Origin: JAPLJM01 sp963708515
GTDB taxonomy: Bacteria > Desulfobacterota > Syntrophia > Syntrophales > Fen-1087
Reading direction: 5' to 3'
Assembly (NCBI GenBank): GCA_963708515.1
Contig: CAVPSX010000006.1
Location: 62,001-126,000, forward strand
DNA: 64,000 nucleotides
This document shows positions 32,690-41,371 of the stretch, one piece after another (position 1 is the first letter of the stretch; every line of letters starts with the position of its first letter). The translations under genes and the position numbers were made by a program. Under the pieces are notes generated by a model. That model worked only from the letters and a program-made list of their open reading frames with translations, had not been told where the DNA came from and did no database searches.

Positions 32690-32705
32690 CGCAGAAATGA
32701 GACCA
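32690..32705 (-). promoter_or_regulatory. Possible sigma-54 promoter ahead of the oxidase gene
   Basis: On the minus strand TGGTCTC-ATTT-CTGC has the GG-N10-GC spacing of -24/-12 promoters, though the -24 block is weak beyond TGG. The flanking TGATGGTCTCATTT is shared with the site at 39740-39755 upstream of the catabolic block, which raises its credibility. Confidence 0.35.
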
Positions 32706-32799
32706 TCATAGGATTGGAAAGGTCAAGTCGTATATCAATATTGTGGATTTTATATGTTTGTTGTACATTTAGTCGCGGACATTTCTTATCGCAAGGCTG

Positions 32800-32836
32800 A
32801 AGCCCGGGCAGCATGTTTCTTGCCCGGGCTTTTTTT
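32800..32836 (+). terminator. Terminator-like hairpin oriented on the plus strand
   Basis: AAGCCCGGGCA ... TGCCCGGGCTT plus a T run on the plus strand; an 11-bp stem with a 10-nt loop. No plus-strand gene precedes it. Read on the minus strand, as needed for the YidB-like gene ending at 32839, it lacks a U tract but could still stop or protect the transcript. Confidence 0.6.
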
Positions 32837-32838
32837 GA

Positions 32839-33246
32839 TCACCAGGCGGCATCCCCTTTCACGATGCTCAATCTCTGCTCCAGCAACTGGCCTTCCGGTA
32901 TTTGTCCGTACATGGTAAGTTTGTCAATCACATCCGGAAACGTCTCCGCCAACTTGCCTGCCGCATCGCTTTCGGATATTCCCAGCGCGCTCGCGACCTC
33001 CTGCACCAGTTTTCCACCGCCGAATACTTTCCTGATCTGATCCGCTGAAATCGGCAGGTTTGCCTCGGTACTTACCCACGATCCGAATTGTTCACCAAAG
33101 CCGTTGTCCTGAAACAACTTAACCAGTCCGTGCACGCCTCCAGCCTGCGGGTCCGCGATCATTTTCGTGACGATCATCATGAGCTTGGCAGCGCTTTCTG
33201 TGTCATCGCTTTTTAAAAAGCCTTTAAATTTATTCATGAATCCCAT
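32839..33246 (-). CDS. YidB-like (DUF937) protein
   Basis: A 135-residue cytoplasmic, mostly helical protein. 'GGVHGLVKLFQDNGFGEQFGSWVSTEANLPISADQIRKVFG' gives the YidB/DUF937 pattern in two runs: Gly-rich first half, then a helical bundle around 'VASALGISESDAAGKLAETFPDVIDKLT'. AAAGGAGATC precedes ATG 33246; the frame is open to 33276. The family function is poorly known. It lies 60 bp after the dctM-like gene on the same strand and may be the last gene of that unit, or separate. Confidence 0.85.
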   Translation of the reverse strand: MGFMNKFKGFLKSDDTESAAKLMMIVTKMIADPQAGGVHGLVKLFQDNGFGEQFGSWVSTEANLPISADQIRKVFGGGKLVQEVASALGISESDAAGKLAETFPDVIDKLTMYGQIPEGQLLEQRLSIVKGDAAW

Positions 33247-33305
33247 GTTGATCTCCTTTCGCGAATTGTATTTCAAAAAAATAATTCAACAAATCTTCTC
33301 CTGCC

Positions 33306-34628
33306 TTAACCCGCAAGCTTGGCCATCCTTACCGGCCACATTAGGATTTCTGGGTAAATGGCAAAGATAGCCACGGCCAGGAGCATCAATATGATAAACG
33401 GCACAACGCCCCTGTAAATATCATGCAACTGAATCTCGGGGGGCGCCACTCCCTTGAGATAGAAAATCGTATAGGCAAAGGGCGGGGTCAAAAACGAAGT
33501 CTGCAGCACGACCATATTCATCAGGGCAAACCAGATGGGGTCAAAGCCCAGCTTGACAACAATGGGTGAGAAGATCGGAACAACGATCATAACGATGCCG
33601 ATCCAGTCGAGGAAGCAGCCCATGATGACGATGATGATCCACATAATAACCAGGACGCCCCACTTGCCGAAGGGCAGGCCCAGAACCATATCCTCGACAA
33701 AGTCGCCGCAGCCCAGCCGCATGAAAACGCTCGTGAAAAACGAGGCGCCGATGACGACCATGTAAACCATGGCGGACACCCTGGTGGTGGCCAGCGCCGC
33801 ATCCTTTATGACCTGCCAGTTCAATTTTCCATAAGCAGCGGCGAGAATAACGGCGCAAAAAGCGCCAAAGGCGGCAGCTTCAGTCGGTGCAGCGAGCCCG
33901 AAGAAGATTGTGCCCAAAACGGCCAGAATGAGGATGCACACGGGCAATACCGAAACGACAAGCATCTTCATCTTGACATCAATTTTCACCCGGTTTTCCC
34001 TTTCAATGGCCGGCCCCTTTTCGGGATGCATATAACACTGATAGCCGGTGTAAAGCAGATACAGAGCCGACAGGATAAAGCCAGGCAGGAAGCAGCCGAT
34101 CAGCATGGCGCCGACGGAAACACCGGCGATGGGCGCATAGACCAGAATCATGATGCTGGGCGGAATCAAAATGCCTAAAGCGCCGCCCGCGCAGATGGCC
34201 CCGGTGGCCAGAGCTTTGTCGTATTTATATTTCATCATCGCCGGCAGCGCAATGATGCCCATCGTGGTGACGGTGGCCCCGACGACGCCGGTTGCCGCCG
34301 CAAAAATCGTGCTGGCGACAATGGTCGCCATGGCGAGACCGCCCCGCAATCCGCCCAGAATGGCGTACATGGCATCAAAGAGCCTGGTGGCAATTCCCGA
34401 TTTTTCTATGACGACCCCCAGAAAAATAAACAGCGGAATGGCAATCAGCGTGTAATCGGAAAGGTAATAATACATGCGCAGCATAAATAGATTGCTGACC
34501 TGCGGCCCGATGAAAAATATGCCGAAAACCGTGGCCACGCCGGCCATGGAAAAGCCGATCGGGAAACCCATCATGATGATCCCGATCAAACTCGTCAACA
34601 TTAAAACAGTGATTAATTCAATGCTCAT
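33306..34628 (-). CDS. dctM: TRAP transporter large permease (DctM-like)
   Basis: A 440-residue membrane subunit with about 12 helices that carries a carboxylate with Na+. Typical stretches are 'MGFPIGFSMAGVATVFGIFF', 'PLFIFLGVVIEKSGIATRLF', 'GGALGILIPPSIMILVYAPI' and 'SFLTPPFAYTIFYLKGVAPP'. An open extension reaches 34727, but AAGGAG lies before ATG 34628, which overlaps the dctQ-like stop by four bases (ATGA). Together with dctQ- and dctP-like genes it forms a complete TRAP system downstream of acyl-CoA genes. Confidence 0.93.
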   Translation of the reverse strand: MSIELITVLMLTSLIGIIMMGFPIGFSMAGVATVFGIFFIGPQVSNLFMLRMYYYLSDYTLIAIPLFIFLGVVIEKSGIATRLFDAMYAILGGLRGGLAMATIVASTIFAAATGVVGATVTTMGIIALPAMMKYKYDKALATGAICAGGALGILIPPSIMILVYAPIAGVSVGAMLIGCFLPGFILSALYLLYTGYQCYMHPEKGPAIERENRVKIDVKMKMLVVSVLPVCILILAVLGTIFFGLAAPTEAAAFGAFCAVILAAAYGKLNWQVIKDAALATTRVSAMVYMVVIGASFFTSVFMRLGCGDFVEDMVLGLPFGKWGVLVIMWIIIVIMGCFLDWIGIVMIVVPIFSPIVVKLGFDPIWFALMNMVVLQTSFLTPPFAYTIFYLKGVAPPEIQLHDIYRGVVPFIILMLLAVAIFAIYPEILMWPVRMAKLAG

Positions 34629-35146
34629 GTTATGATCAGCTCCTTTCCCTTGATCAGCCGGTACAGTTCCTTGACCAAAACATTGAAACCCTGAAACACC
34701 ATCATAACGGTGCCGATCAGGATCCATGTTTTGTAAGGATAGATGGGGGGCAAAAAGCCGATGGTGGAATGTTCCAATATTCTCCAGGACTCAACAACAT
34801 CCGAAAACATTACCCCGAGAATCATAATCCAGGTCACAAAGAACAGGAAAACCATACAAATGCTCAACCATGCGGCCTGCACTTTAACCGGTAATTTTTT
34901 CAGAAAAATATCTACACCAACATGGGCGTTCATCTGCCAGGTATAAGCCATGGTCAGCATCATGGCCAGGCTGCAGAGAAAATACGTCGCATCAAAGCTC
35001 CAGGTAGTCGGCGCGCCGAAGACATAGCGCGCGAAGACTTCATAGACAAGCGAAAGAATAAACAAAGGCATGCAATAAGAGACAACCCTGGCTATTTTCG
35101 CATTGACGATATTGATAACCTTCATAATTGCAATAACGGTTTTCAT
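34625..35146 (-). CDS. dctQ: TRAP transporter small permease (DctQ-like)
   Basis: A 173-residue protein with four membrane helices ('VVSYCMPLFILSLVYEVFAR', 'ATYFLCSLAMMLTMAYTWQ', 'WLSICMVFLFFVTWIMILGV', 'TWILIGTVMMVFQGFNVLV'). 'FGAPTTWSFDATYF' and 'NAHVGVDIFLKKL' are typical of DctQ. AGGAGTC precedes ATG 35146; upstream in-frame sequence to 35275 is arginine-rich and not family-like. Four-base overlap with the large permease. Confidence 0.9.
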   Translation of the reverse strand: MKTVIAIMKVINIVNAKIARVVSYCMPLFILSLVYEVFARYVFGAPTTWSFDATYFLCSLAMMLTMAYTWQMNAHVGVDIFLKKLPVKVQAAWLSICMVFLFFVTWIMILGVMFSDVVESWRILEHSTIGFLPPIYPYKTWILIGTVMMVFQGFNVLVKELYRLIKGKELIIT

Positions 35147-35277
35147 AAATAAGACTCCTAAAGTTTCTCGTTCCTTGAATGGGACGTTGGCCTTCTTCAG
35201 CCGCGTGTCCGGTCGTGAGCGAAAAGCTCCGACCGGACAGCGCAGCAGAAAATCAGCATCAGGTAACGAAAACAAGC

Positions 35278-36351
35278 TTACTTGCGAACAGGCACCATGA
35301 AAGTCTCATAGGCGCCGAAAGTGGTCCACATGTTCTGTACGGAAGCCCATGTTTTGGTGGTATGGGGTCTGTTTATCTTCTTCACCTCTTTATCAATAAA
35401 AGCCCAGGCCTGTTTGCGGAACTCTCTCTGGGAGACGTCGTCAACACGGGTCAATGTCAGGCCTTTGCTTTTGTAAAACTCCAGTGTCTCAATCCCCTTG
35501 GTGATATCCTCGGACCATTTCTGGATCGTCATGGCCATCGCCGCCGACTGAATCATGGCTTTGTATTCGGGGGGCAGTGCATTATATTTGTCTTTGTTGA
35601 AACCAAGCTCAAAATAGCAGGTCGGCTGATGCATGCCGGGGCCGGCCACATATTTGGTCACTTCATGGAAGCCCTGTGCTTTGTTGACGATGGGGCTTGA
35701 AAATTCGAGGGCATCCAGAATGCCTTTCTGCAGCGCGGGATACAGTTCCGTGCCGGGCAACATCGTAACGGAAACGCCCATTGACTTAAGAATTTCCGCC
35801 CACCAGCCCGGGGTTCTGTATTTCAGGCCCTTAAAATCTTTGACATTCTTCAGGGGTCTGTTGGACATTGCCAGTATTTCCGGGTGAGTGACGCCACCGG
35901 GAATGACGACGACGTTCATTTTCATTTCATCATACATTTGCTGCATGAGTTCCTTCCCGCCGCCGCTATACATCCAGGTTACATACATCAGCGGTTCCAG
36001 GTGCATGGGGATGGAAGCAAAAAAATTGGCCGACGGATGCTTGCCCTGCCAATAACCGGTCCAGCTGTGCCAGGCGTCAAGGGTGCCTTTGGAAGTCGCA
36101 TCCATATTCTCCATTGGTCCGACAACCGCGCCGGCGGGGAGAACCTTGATAACAAAATTGCCGCCGCTCATGTCACTGACACGCTGGGCAAAATCTTCGG
36201 CCATTTCATGGATCAACCAGCCTTTCGACCAGGTGGTCTGCATGGTCCATCTTACTTTGGGCAGCTCTTTAGCATAGCTGAACCCTGCCAAGGCAAAAGA
36301 ACACACCATCATCAACACAAAGATAAAAGCTAATTTCTTGCTGTTTTTCAT
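35278..36351 (-). CDS. dctP: TRAP transporter substrate-binding protein (DctP-like)
   Basis: A 357-residue periplasmic receptor with a Sec signal ('LMMVCSFALAGFSYA'). Landmarks are 'FAQRVSDMSGGNFVIKVLPAG' in two parts, 'LKYRTPGWWAEILKSMGVSV', where the Arg of the 'YRTPG' region normally contacts the carboxylate, and 'FSSPIVNKAQGFHEVTKYV'. This branch often binds 2-oxo acids or aromatic/cyclic carboxylates, which would fit the neighbouring CoA-transferase. GGAGGAGGAAAG precedes the ATG. A 180-bp non-coding gap separates it from the CoA-transferase gene upstream. Confidence 0.92.
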   Translation of the reverse strand: MKNSKKLAFIFVLMMVCSFALAGFSYAKELPKVRWTMQTTWSKGWLIHEMAEDFAQRVSDMSGGNFVIKVLPAGAVVGPMENMDATSKGTLDAWHSWTGYWQGKHPSANFFASIPMHLEPLMYVTWMYSGGGKELMQQMYDEMKMNVVVIPGGVTHPEILAMSNRPLKNVKDFKGLKYRTPGWWAEILKSMGVSVTMLPGTELYPALQKGILDALEFSSPIVNKAQGFHEVTKYVAGPGMHQPTCYFELGFNKDKYNALPPEYKAMIQSAAMAMTIQKWSEDITKGIETLEFYKSKGLTLTRVDDVSQREFRKQAWAFIDKEVKKINRPHTTKTWASVQNMWTTFGAYETFMVPVRK

Positions 36352-36532
36352 CTTTCCTCCTCCTCCTTCTTTAGTTGTTCCCGTTGCTGTTCATAAAACA
36401 AATTTTTCCAAATCAAATAATGCAAACATCACCTCCCCCTTTGAATCCTGTCCCACATGCTGTTTTGGTCCGCTTTTTGTCGTCAAACACTTTTTTTATA
36501 AAAACGTTCCCACCCGCGCTGCATTTGGATTC

Positions 36533-38524
36533 CTATTTTTTAAGCGCCTGGCGGGCCTCTTCCATGCTTTCATAAATATGGGAAGCCACATTGCGCTCCT
36601 TGAGCGCCTCCCCCAGCTTCATGCGCAGAAACGTGCTGGCGGTATAGCGCGTGACGCTCGTATAGTAGGTCTCCACGATGTTTTTGACCGTGTCCGTGTA
36701 TTCACCCACCAGGTCCGGTTCAATTTCGAAATTATCATAGTTGACGATGGCATCCACCTTGTGACTCAGCGGGATCAGGATCTTGTCCACGGCGTCTTTC
36801 ACATTGCGGATATCCTGGCTTGTTTTGATGGCATGCCCTTCAAAGTTGACATAAAAGACATTTTCAGCAGGATCATGGGTAAAACGCTGCTCCAGCGGGA
36901 TTTTGAAAAAGCCGTCGGCCAGCCCCATGGGTCGGGTCTGAAAGATGCGGACATCCATGCGTTTCAGGGGCTCTTTGATAATGGGTTTGAATTCCATATG
37001 GGCCAGGATGTCTTTTTCCAGATCCACGCCCGGCGCGATTTCCACGAGTTCCATGCCGGTGTCGGTCAGCCTTAACACGCAGCGCTCGGTGATATACAGT
37101 GTTGGCTGCTTCTTCTTGACGGCATAGGCGCCGCTGAAGGTCACATGCTCCACTTGCTCAATGAACTTCTTGTTCTTGCCCTCCTTTACGATCACGAGCC
37201 GGCCGTCCTTGACGTCCACTTCGAGATCGCCCGCCGTGAAAGTTCCCACAAACACAACTTTCTTGGCGTTCTGGCTGATATTGATGAAGCCGCCGGCGCC
37301 TGCCAGACGCGTGCCGAATTTGCTCACGTTCAGATTGCCCTGCCGGTCCGCCTGCGCCAGTCCCAGAAAGGCAATATCCAGCCCGCCGCCGTCGTAAAAA
37401 TCGAACTGGGCGTTCTGGTCGACCAGGACCTCCGTATTAATGCCCGACCCGAAATTCAATCCCCCTTCGGGAACGCCGCCGATGACGCCCGGCTCGGTTG
37501 TCAGGGTGAGGAAATTCAGGATTTTCTCCTCGTTGGCGACAATGGAGACCCCCTCAGGCATGCCGATGCCCAGGTTGACGATGTTATTGGGCTTGAGTTC
37601 GAAAGCCGCCCGCCGGGCGATGATCTTGCGGTCGCTCATTTCCATGGGCGGGATGGACTGAAGCGGCATTTTGATTTCACCGCTGCGGGCCGGATTGTAG
37701 CGGTCGCCGAAAGTCTGCCAGTGGTTCTCGGGTTTGGATACGACCACGCAATCCACCATAATGCCGGGAATTTTGATCTGCCGTGCGGGCAGCGTGCCGC
37801 GATCGGCGACGCGCTCCACCTGCACGATCACAAATCCGCCCGAATTCTTTGCAGCGGTCGCCATGGCCAGAGAATCGAGGGTCAGGGGTTCCTTTTCCAT
37901 GGTGACATTGCCGTCGGTATCGGCCGTCGTGCCCCGCAGAATCGCCACGTTGATGGGAAACGTCTTGTAGGCGAGATATTCCCGGCCGTCGAACACAATC
38001 AATTCCACGATGTCTTCAGTGGTGACGCTATTGATCTTGCCGCCGTCCAGGCGCGGATCCACAAACGTTCCCAGCCCCACATGCGTGATGATGCGGGGCT
38101 TTTTCCCTGCAATTGCCCGGTATAGGTGCGAAACCACACCCTGGGGCAGATTGTAGGCCTCGATCTTATTATCAAAGGCCAGCCTCTGCAATTTGGGAAC
38201 CAGTCCCCAGTGCCCGCCGATCACACGCCGGACCAGCCCTTCATGCCCCAGATGGTTCAGCCCGCGCGTCTTGCCGTCCCCCTGTCCGGCCGCATACACA
38301 AGCGTCAGATTGCGCGGCCTGCCGTGTTCGAGAAAGTATGTTTCCAGCTCGATGGCGATCTCCTCCGGGAACCCGGTGCCCACAAAGCCGCCCGTAGCGA
38401 TGGTGTCGTTGTCCCGGATGATGCGGATGGCCTCCTCGGCCGTGGCCACTTTGCCCTTTTTTTCCTGCAGGGGGGGAGGAGGCAACTGTGTCGGTTGGAT
38501 ACCCTTGGATGATTCTTGATTCAT
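36533..38524 (-). CDS. Fused acyl-CoA:carboxylate CoA-transferase with C-terminal extension
   Basis: Class I CoA-transferase with both halves in one chain (propionate/acetate CoA-transferase type), moving CoA between acyl-CoA and a free acid. Alpha half: 'DTIATGGFVGTGFPEEIAI' and 'HVGLGTFVDPRLDGGKIN'. Beta half: 'NNIVNLGIGMPEGVSIVAN' and 'LTTEPGVIGGVPEGGLNFG', whose Glu near residue 343 is the expected CoA-thioester nucleophile. At 663 residues it is about 130 longer than typical Pct; the extra C-terminal region ('HDPAENVFYVNFEGHAIKTS' onward) is unassigned. GAGAAAAGAGCACCGTT precedes the ATG. It lies between a hydroxyacyl-CoA dehydrogenase and a TRAP system, so it probably activates an imported acid. 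Confidence 0.9.
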   Translation of the reverse strand: MNQESSKGIQPTQLPPPPLQEKKGKVATAEEAIRIIRDNDTIATGGFVGTGFPEEIAIELETYFLEHGRPRNLTLVYAAGQGDGKTRGLNHLGHEGLVRRVIGGHWGLVPKLQRLAFDNKIEAYNLPQGVVSHLYRAIAGKKPRIITHVGLGTFVDPRLDGGKINSVTTEDIVELIVFDGREYLAYKTFPINVAILRGTTADTDGNVTMEKEPLTLDSLAMATAAKNSGGFVIVQVERVADRGTLPARQIKIPGIMVDCVVVSKPENHWQTFGDRYNPARSGEIKMPLQSIPPMEMSDRKIIARRAAFELKPNNIVNLGIGMPEGVSIVANEEKILNFLTLTTEPGVIGGVPEGGLNFGSGINTEVLVDQNAQFDFYDGGGLDIAFLGLAQADRQGNLNVSKFGTRLAGAGGFINISQNAKKVVFVGTFTAGDLEVDVKDGRLVIVKEGKNKKFIEQVEHVTFSGAYAVKKKQPTLYITERCVLRLTDTGMELVEIAPGVDLEKDILAHMEFKPIIKEPLKRMDVRIFQTRPMGLADGFFKIPLEQRFTHDPAENVFYVNFEGHAIKTSQDIRNVKDAVDKILIPLSHKVDAIVNYDNFEIEPDLVGEYTDTVKNIVETYYTSVTRYTASTFLRMKLGEALKERNVASHIYESMEEARQALKK

Positions 38525-38686
38525 AACGGTGCTCTTTTCTCAAATGATGAAAATGCAAAGGTGCCTTTATGATGGAAATCTCTTTTCGCATGAAGGCTAC
38601 CATTAGCCATTGCCGCCGTGATAACTATTTTTTCATTCACACTTATATGCTCCTTCTATACTTATTCGGTGAATAAAGGTAAAAAT

Positions 38687-39598
38687 TTACTTTTTCGGTT
38701 TGGGATTCAAAAAGTCAGGATTTTGATACTCAGGATTGGGATATGTATAAAATCCTTTCCCGGTTTTTACGCCCAGTTCACCTTTCTTTATCTTCTCCAT
38801 CAGTGCATCAGGCGGCTTATCTTTTGGATCTTTCGAAGCGTTATAATATACCATTTCAATATCATAGACTACATCCAAACCGACCGTATCCATTAACCCA
38901 AAGGGTCCAAATGGAGCCTTTGTAAAGATGCGCCAGGCGCGATCGATATCGCGGAAATCAACAAAACCATTGCCCCACATATAGAGAGTTTGTCTTTTAA
39001 TTGCTCTCCAAACACTGTTAAAGCAGAAACCGAGGATTTCCTTATTCACTCGCAGCGGAACGCAACCCAGGGAGCGAATCCAGGCGTCACCTTTATCCAT
39101 AACTTCCGGAAGTGTCTTTGTGCCGGGGGCAAGATCGATCATATTCATACCCTGCAGGGGCAAGTAAAAATGGGTATTGATGCACTTTTCCGGTCTGCCA
39201 CTGCTGGCTTCCATTCTGGATATCGGCATCGATGAACTATTGGAAGCAAAAATGGCTTTAGCCGGGGCAGTAGCGCCCATCATCTTAAAAACCCTCTGTT
39301 TCACTTCCAAATCTTCAAATACACATTCCACAACCAGATCAGCGTCTTCAAGAGCGACCGCTGGATCTGTGGAAAAGCTAATTTCTTGTTTTAAACGACC
39401 CCATGCTTCCCAGGGTATAAAAGGGGTTATTTTTTTATTCTGAAAATCTGTTACCAGTCTTTGATAGGTATCTTCAAAAGCGCTTGCCTTAGAGTCAAAT
39501 ACGCTGACTTTATATCCGGAATATGCCGAAAGTAGAGCTATTTGGGTGCCCAGGAAACCGGACCCGACAACAGCGATTTTTTCAAATGGTTTGGTCAT
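38687..39598 (-). CDS. 3-hydroxyacyl-CoA dehydrogenase (short, HAD domains only)
   Basis: NAD-dependent oxidoreductase of 303 residues. The Rossmann fold starts with 'KIAVVGSGFLGTQIALLSA', and 'ADLVVECVFEDLEVKQRVF', 'FASNSSSMPIS' and 'INTHFYLPLQGMNMIDL' give the usual NAD and catalytic (Ser, His) positions. The C-terminal domain contains 'FGPFGLMDTVGLDVVYDI' and 'LGVKTGKGFYTYPNPEY'. It may act on 3-hydroxyacyl-CoA, or on a related hydroxyacid as some short members do. The gene is clearly richer in A+T than the CoA-transferase gene beside it, hinting at a separate origin. It is the first gene of the minus-strand block, divergent from the sigma-54 activator. Confidence 0.88.
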   Translation of the reverse strand: MTKPFEKIAVVGSGFLGTQIALLSAYSGYKVSVFDSKASAFEDTYQRLVTDFQNKKITPFIPWEAWGRLKQEISFSTDPAVALEDADLVVECVFEDLEVKQRVFKMMGATAPAKAIFASNSSSMPISRMEASSGRPEKCINTHFYLPLQGMNMIDLAPGTKTLPEVMDKGDAWIRSLGCVPLRVNKEILGFCFNSVWRAIKRQTLYMWGNGFVDFRDIDRAWRIFTKAPFGPFGLMDTVGLDVVYDIEMVYYNASKDPKDKPPDALMEKIKKGELGVKTGKGFYTYPNPEYQNPDFLNPKPKK

Positions 39599-39898
39599 AA
39601 TTAATCCTAAGCATAATAAACAGCAATTTTGCTGATTTCAAAAATTCCTCACTGACCATGAAAGTCAGGACGGAAATGATTCAGAATCTTAGCAAATCAG
39701 AATTCTAAACGGAATATTTATAATTATCCCATTTGCAAATGCAAAAATGAGACCATCACCGGCATTCGAAACGCTAAATAATTTTACAAGATTTACCCAG
39801 TAATATTAAATGGGTTACTGCTTATAAATCTAAAGAGTTTTTTCTCGACAGATCGTTTTTGAGGGTGTATAGAGAGGCATCTGTATCATATTTCATAC
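39599..39898. other. 300-bp AT-rich divergent intergenic region
   Basis: Separates the hydroxyacyl-CoA dehydrogenase gene (minus) from the sigma-54 activator gene (plus). It holds a possible sigma-54 promoter (39740-39755, minus) directly followed by the dyad ATTTGCAAATGCAAA, a CAGCAATTTTGCTG palindrome at about 39631-39644, and the inverted pair ACCCAGTAATATTAAATGGGT at about 39795-39815 as possible activator sites. Confidence 0.45.
39740..39755 (-). promoter_or_regulatory. Possible sigma-54 promoter of the catabolic block
   Basis: On the minus strand TGGTCTC-ATTT-TTGCA: the -12 block TTGCA is perfect and GG-N10-GC spacing is right, but the -24 block matches only at TGG. It reads toward the hydroxyacyl-CoA dehydrogenase gene about 130 bp away, divergent from an enhancer-binding protein gene. 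The same TGATGGTCTCATTT occurs at 32690-32705 ahead of the oxidase gene. Confidence 0.45.
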
Positions 39899-41371
39899 AT
39901 GTATCTTTATGGCTACTGTGTCACCATGAAAAAGAATGTAAATATTTCTCTGAACGCACACCCGCCGGAGACCGCAGTCGTAATTCCTGCGGACCGGGAA
40001 GCCGAAGCGTTGCGCGAACAGCTGGAAATGTATCGGTTGATTTTTGAAAGCATCCATTACGGCAGCCTCGTCACCGACGACCGCGGTTATATCACCCACT
40101 TCAACAAACCCTACGGGCATTTTCTGGATATGGACCCGGACGCCCAGATCGGCAAGCATTGTACCGAAGTACTGGAAAACACGCGCATGCATATCGTGGC
40201 CCAAACGGGCAAACCCGAATTCAGCGACAGCCACCACATCAAAGGTCAGAACATGGTGGTGCACCGCATCCCCATCAAGAAAAACGGCAAGGTGATCGCC
40301 GTGTTCGGTCAGGTGCTCTTCAAGGATGTACGCGACGTGGGCAAACTGGCCAAAAAACTCTCCCTGCTTGAATCCAAGGTCAAGCTTTATGAAGCCGAGC
40401 TGCTGGTTCTTCGCTCCACGCGCTATACCCTGGACAGCATCATCGGCGTCAGCGAGGCCATCGCCTCTCTGAAAGCGCAAGCCCTGAAGGCCGCTGCAAG
40501 TCAATTTCCCGTGTTGATCTCAGGTGAAAGCGGCACCGGAAAGGAACTTTTCGCCCAGGCCATCCACCACGCCAGCCCGCGCAAGGTCTATCCCTTTGTG
40601 CGCATCAATTGCGCCACCATCCCCAGGGACCTTTTTGAATCGGAGCTGTTCGGCTACGAAAAGGGGGCTTTTACGGGCGCAAGATCGGAAGGAAAGCCCG
40701 GCAAATTTGAACTGGCCCATCGGGGGACCATCTTCCTTGATGAAATCGGAGAGCTGCCCGCGCCGATGCAACCCAAACTGTTGCGCGTCCTTGAAGAAAA
40801 GGAATTCGAACGCGTGGGCGGCACCCGTGTGATTCGTTCGAATTTCCGCCTGATCGCCGCCACCAATCAGAATCTGGACAGCATGATCGGGGAGGGACGC
40901 TTCCGCAAGGATCTCTTTTACCGGTTGAATGTCTTTCCCATCACGATTCCGCCCCTGCGGGAACGTCGGGAGGACATCATTCCTATTCTCATGCATCTGC
41001 TGCAGCTACTGTCAGCGGAAGCCGATCTGTTCGACATCCGCCTCGATAGCAGCGCCCACAAAGTCCTCATGGAGCATGGCTGGCCCGGTAATGTTCGGGA
41101 GATGTCCAATGTGCTGGAATGGACCCTTTCCTCCCTCGAAGGCAATTGCATTCGGGACCGGGACCTGCCTTTCTACCTGAAGCCCAGATCCGATATCCTG
41201 CTTCCCGCGCTGCACTCCCCCATGCGGGAGGTCCAGGCCCGCGCCGAAGCCCAGGCCATCCGCCAAGCCTTGAAGGAAGCCGACCACAACAAAGCCCGGG
41301 CGGCCCGCATCCTGGGCATTCACCGCACCCTGCTGTATAAAAAAATAAAGAAATACGGTCTGGATGCATGA
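39899..41371 (+). CDS. Sigma-54-dependent transcriptional activator (PAS-AAA-Fis)
   Basis: Enhancer-binding protein of up to 490 residues. PAS sensor (about 35-150, 'YGSLVTDDRGYITHFNKPYG'), AAA+ domain with Walker A 'GESGTGKE' (about 211), the sigma-54 contact loop 'GAFTGA' (about 257), Walker B 'IFLDEIGELP', 'HGWPGNVREM', and a Fis-type helix-turn-helix at the C-terminus ('NKARAARILGIHRTLLYKKI'). Neither ATG 39899 nor ATG 39926 has a good Shine-Dalgarno, so the start is uncertain by nine codons. The PAS domain suggests control by a small ligand rather than phosphorylation. The divergent acyl-CoA/TRAP block is its likely target. Confidence 0.93.
   Translation: MYLYGYCVTMKKNVNISLNAHPPETAVVIPADREAEALREQLEMYRLIFESIHYGSLVTDDRGYITHFNKPYGHFLDMDPDAQIGKHCTEVLENTRMHIVAQTGKPEFSDSHHIKGQNMVVHRIPIKKNGKVIAVFGQVLFKDVRDVGKLAKKLSLLESKVKLYEAELLVLRSTRYTLDSIIGVSEAIASLKAQALKAAASQFPVLISGESGTGKELFAQAIHHASPRKVYPFVRINCATIPRDLFESELFGYEKGAFTGARSEGKPGKFELAHRGTIFLDEIGELPAPMQPKLLRVLEEKEFERVGGTRVIRSNFRLIAATNQNLDSMIGEGRFRKDLFYRLNVFPITIPPLRERREDIIPILMHLLQLLSAEADLFDIRLDSSAHKVLMEHGWPGNVREMSNVLEWTLSSLEGNCIRDRDLPFYLKPRSDILLPALHSPMREVQARAEAQAIRQALKEADHNKARAARILGIHRTLLYKKIKKYGLDA

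Noticed and set aside
32691..39757. The shared 14-mer AAATGAGACCATCA as proof of a repeat family
   Set aside because: A 14-base match is expected several times by chance in 64 kb. It is kept only as supporting evidence for the two sigma-54-like sites.
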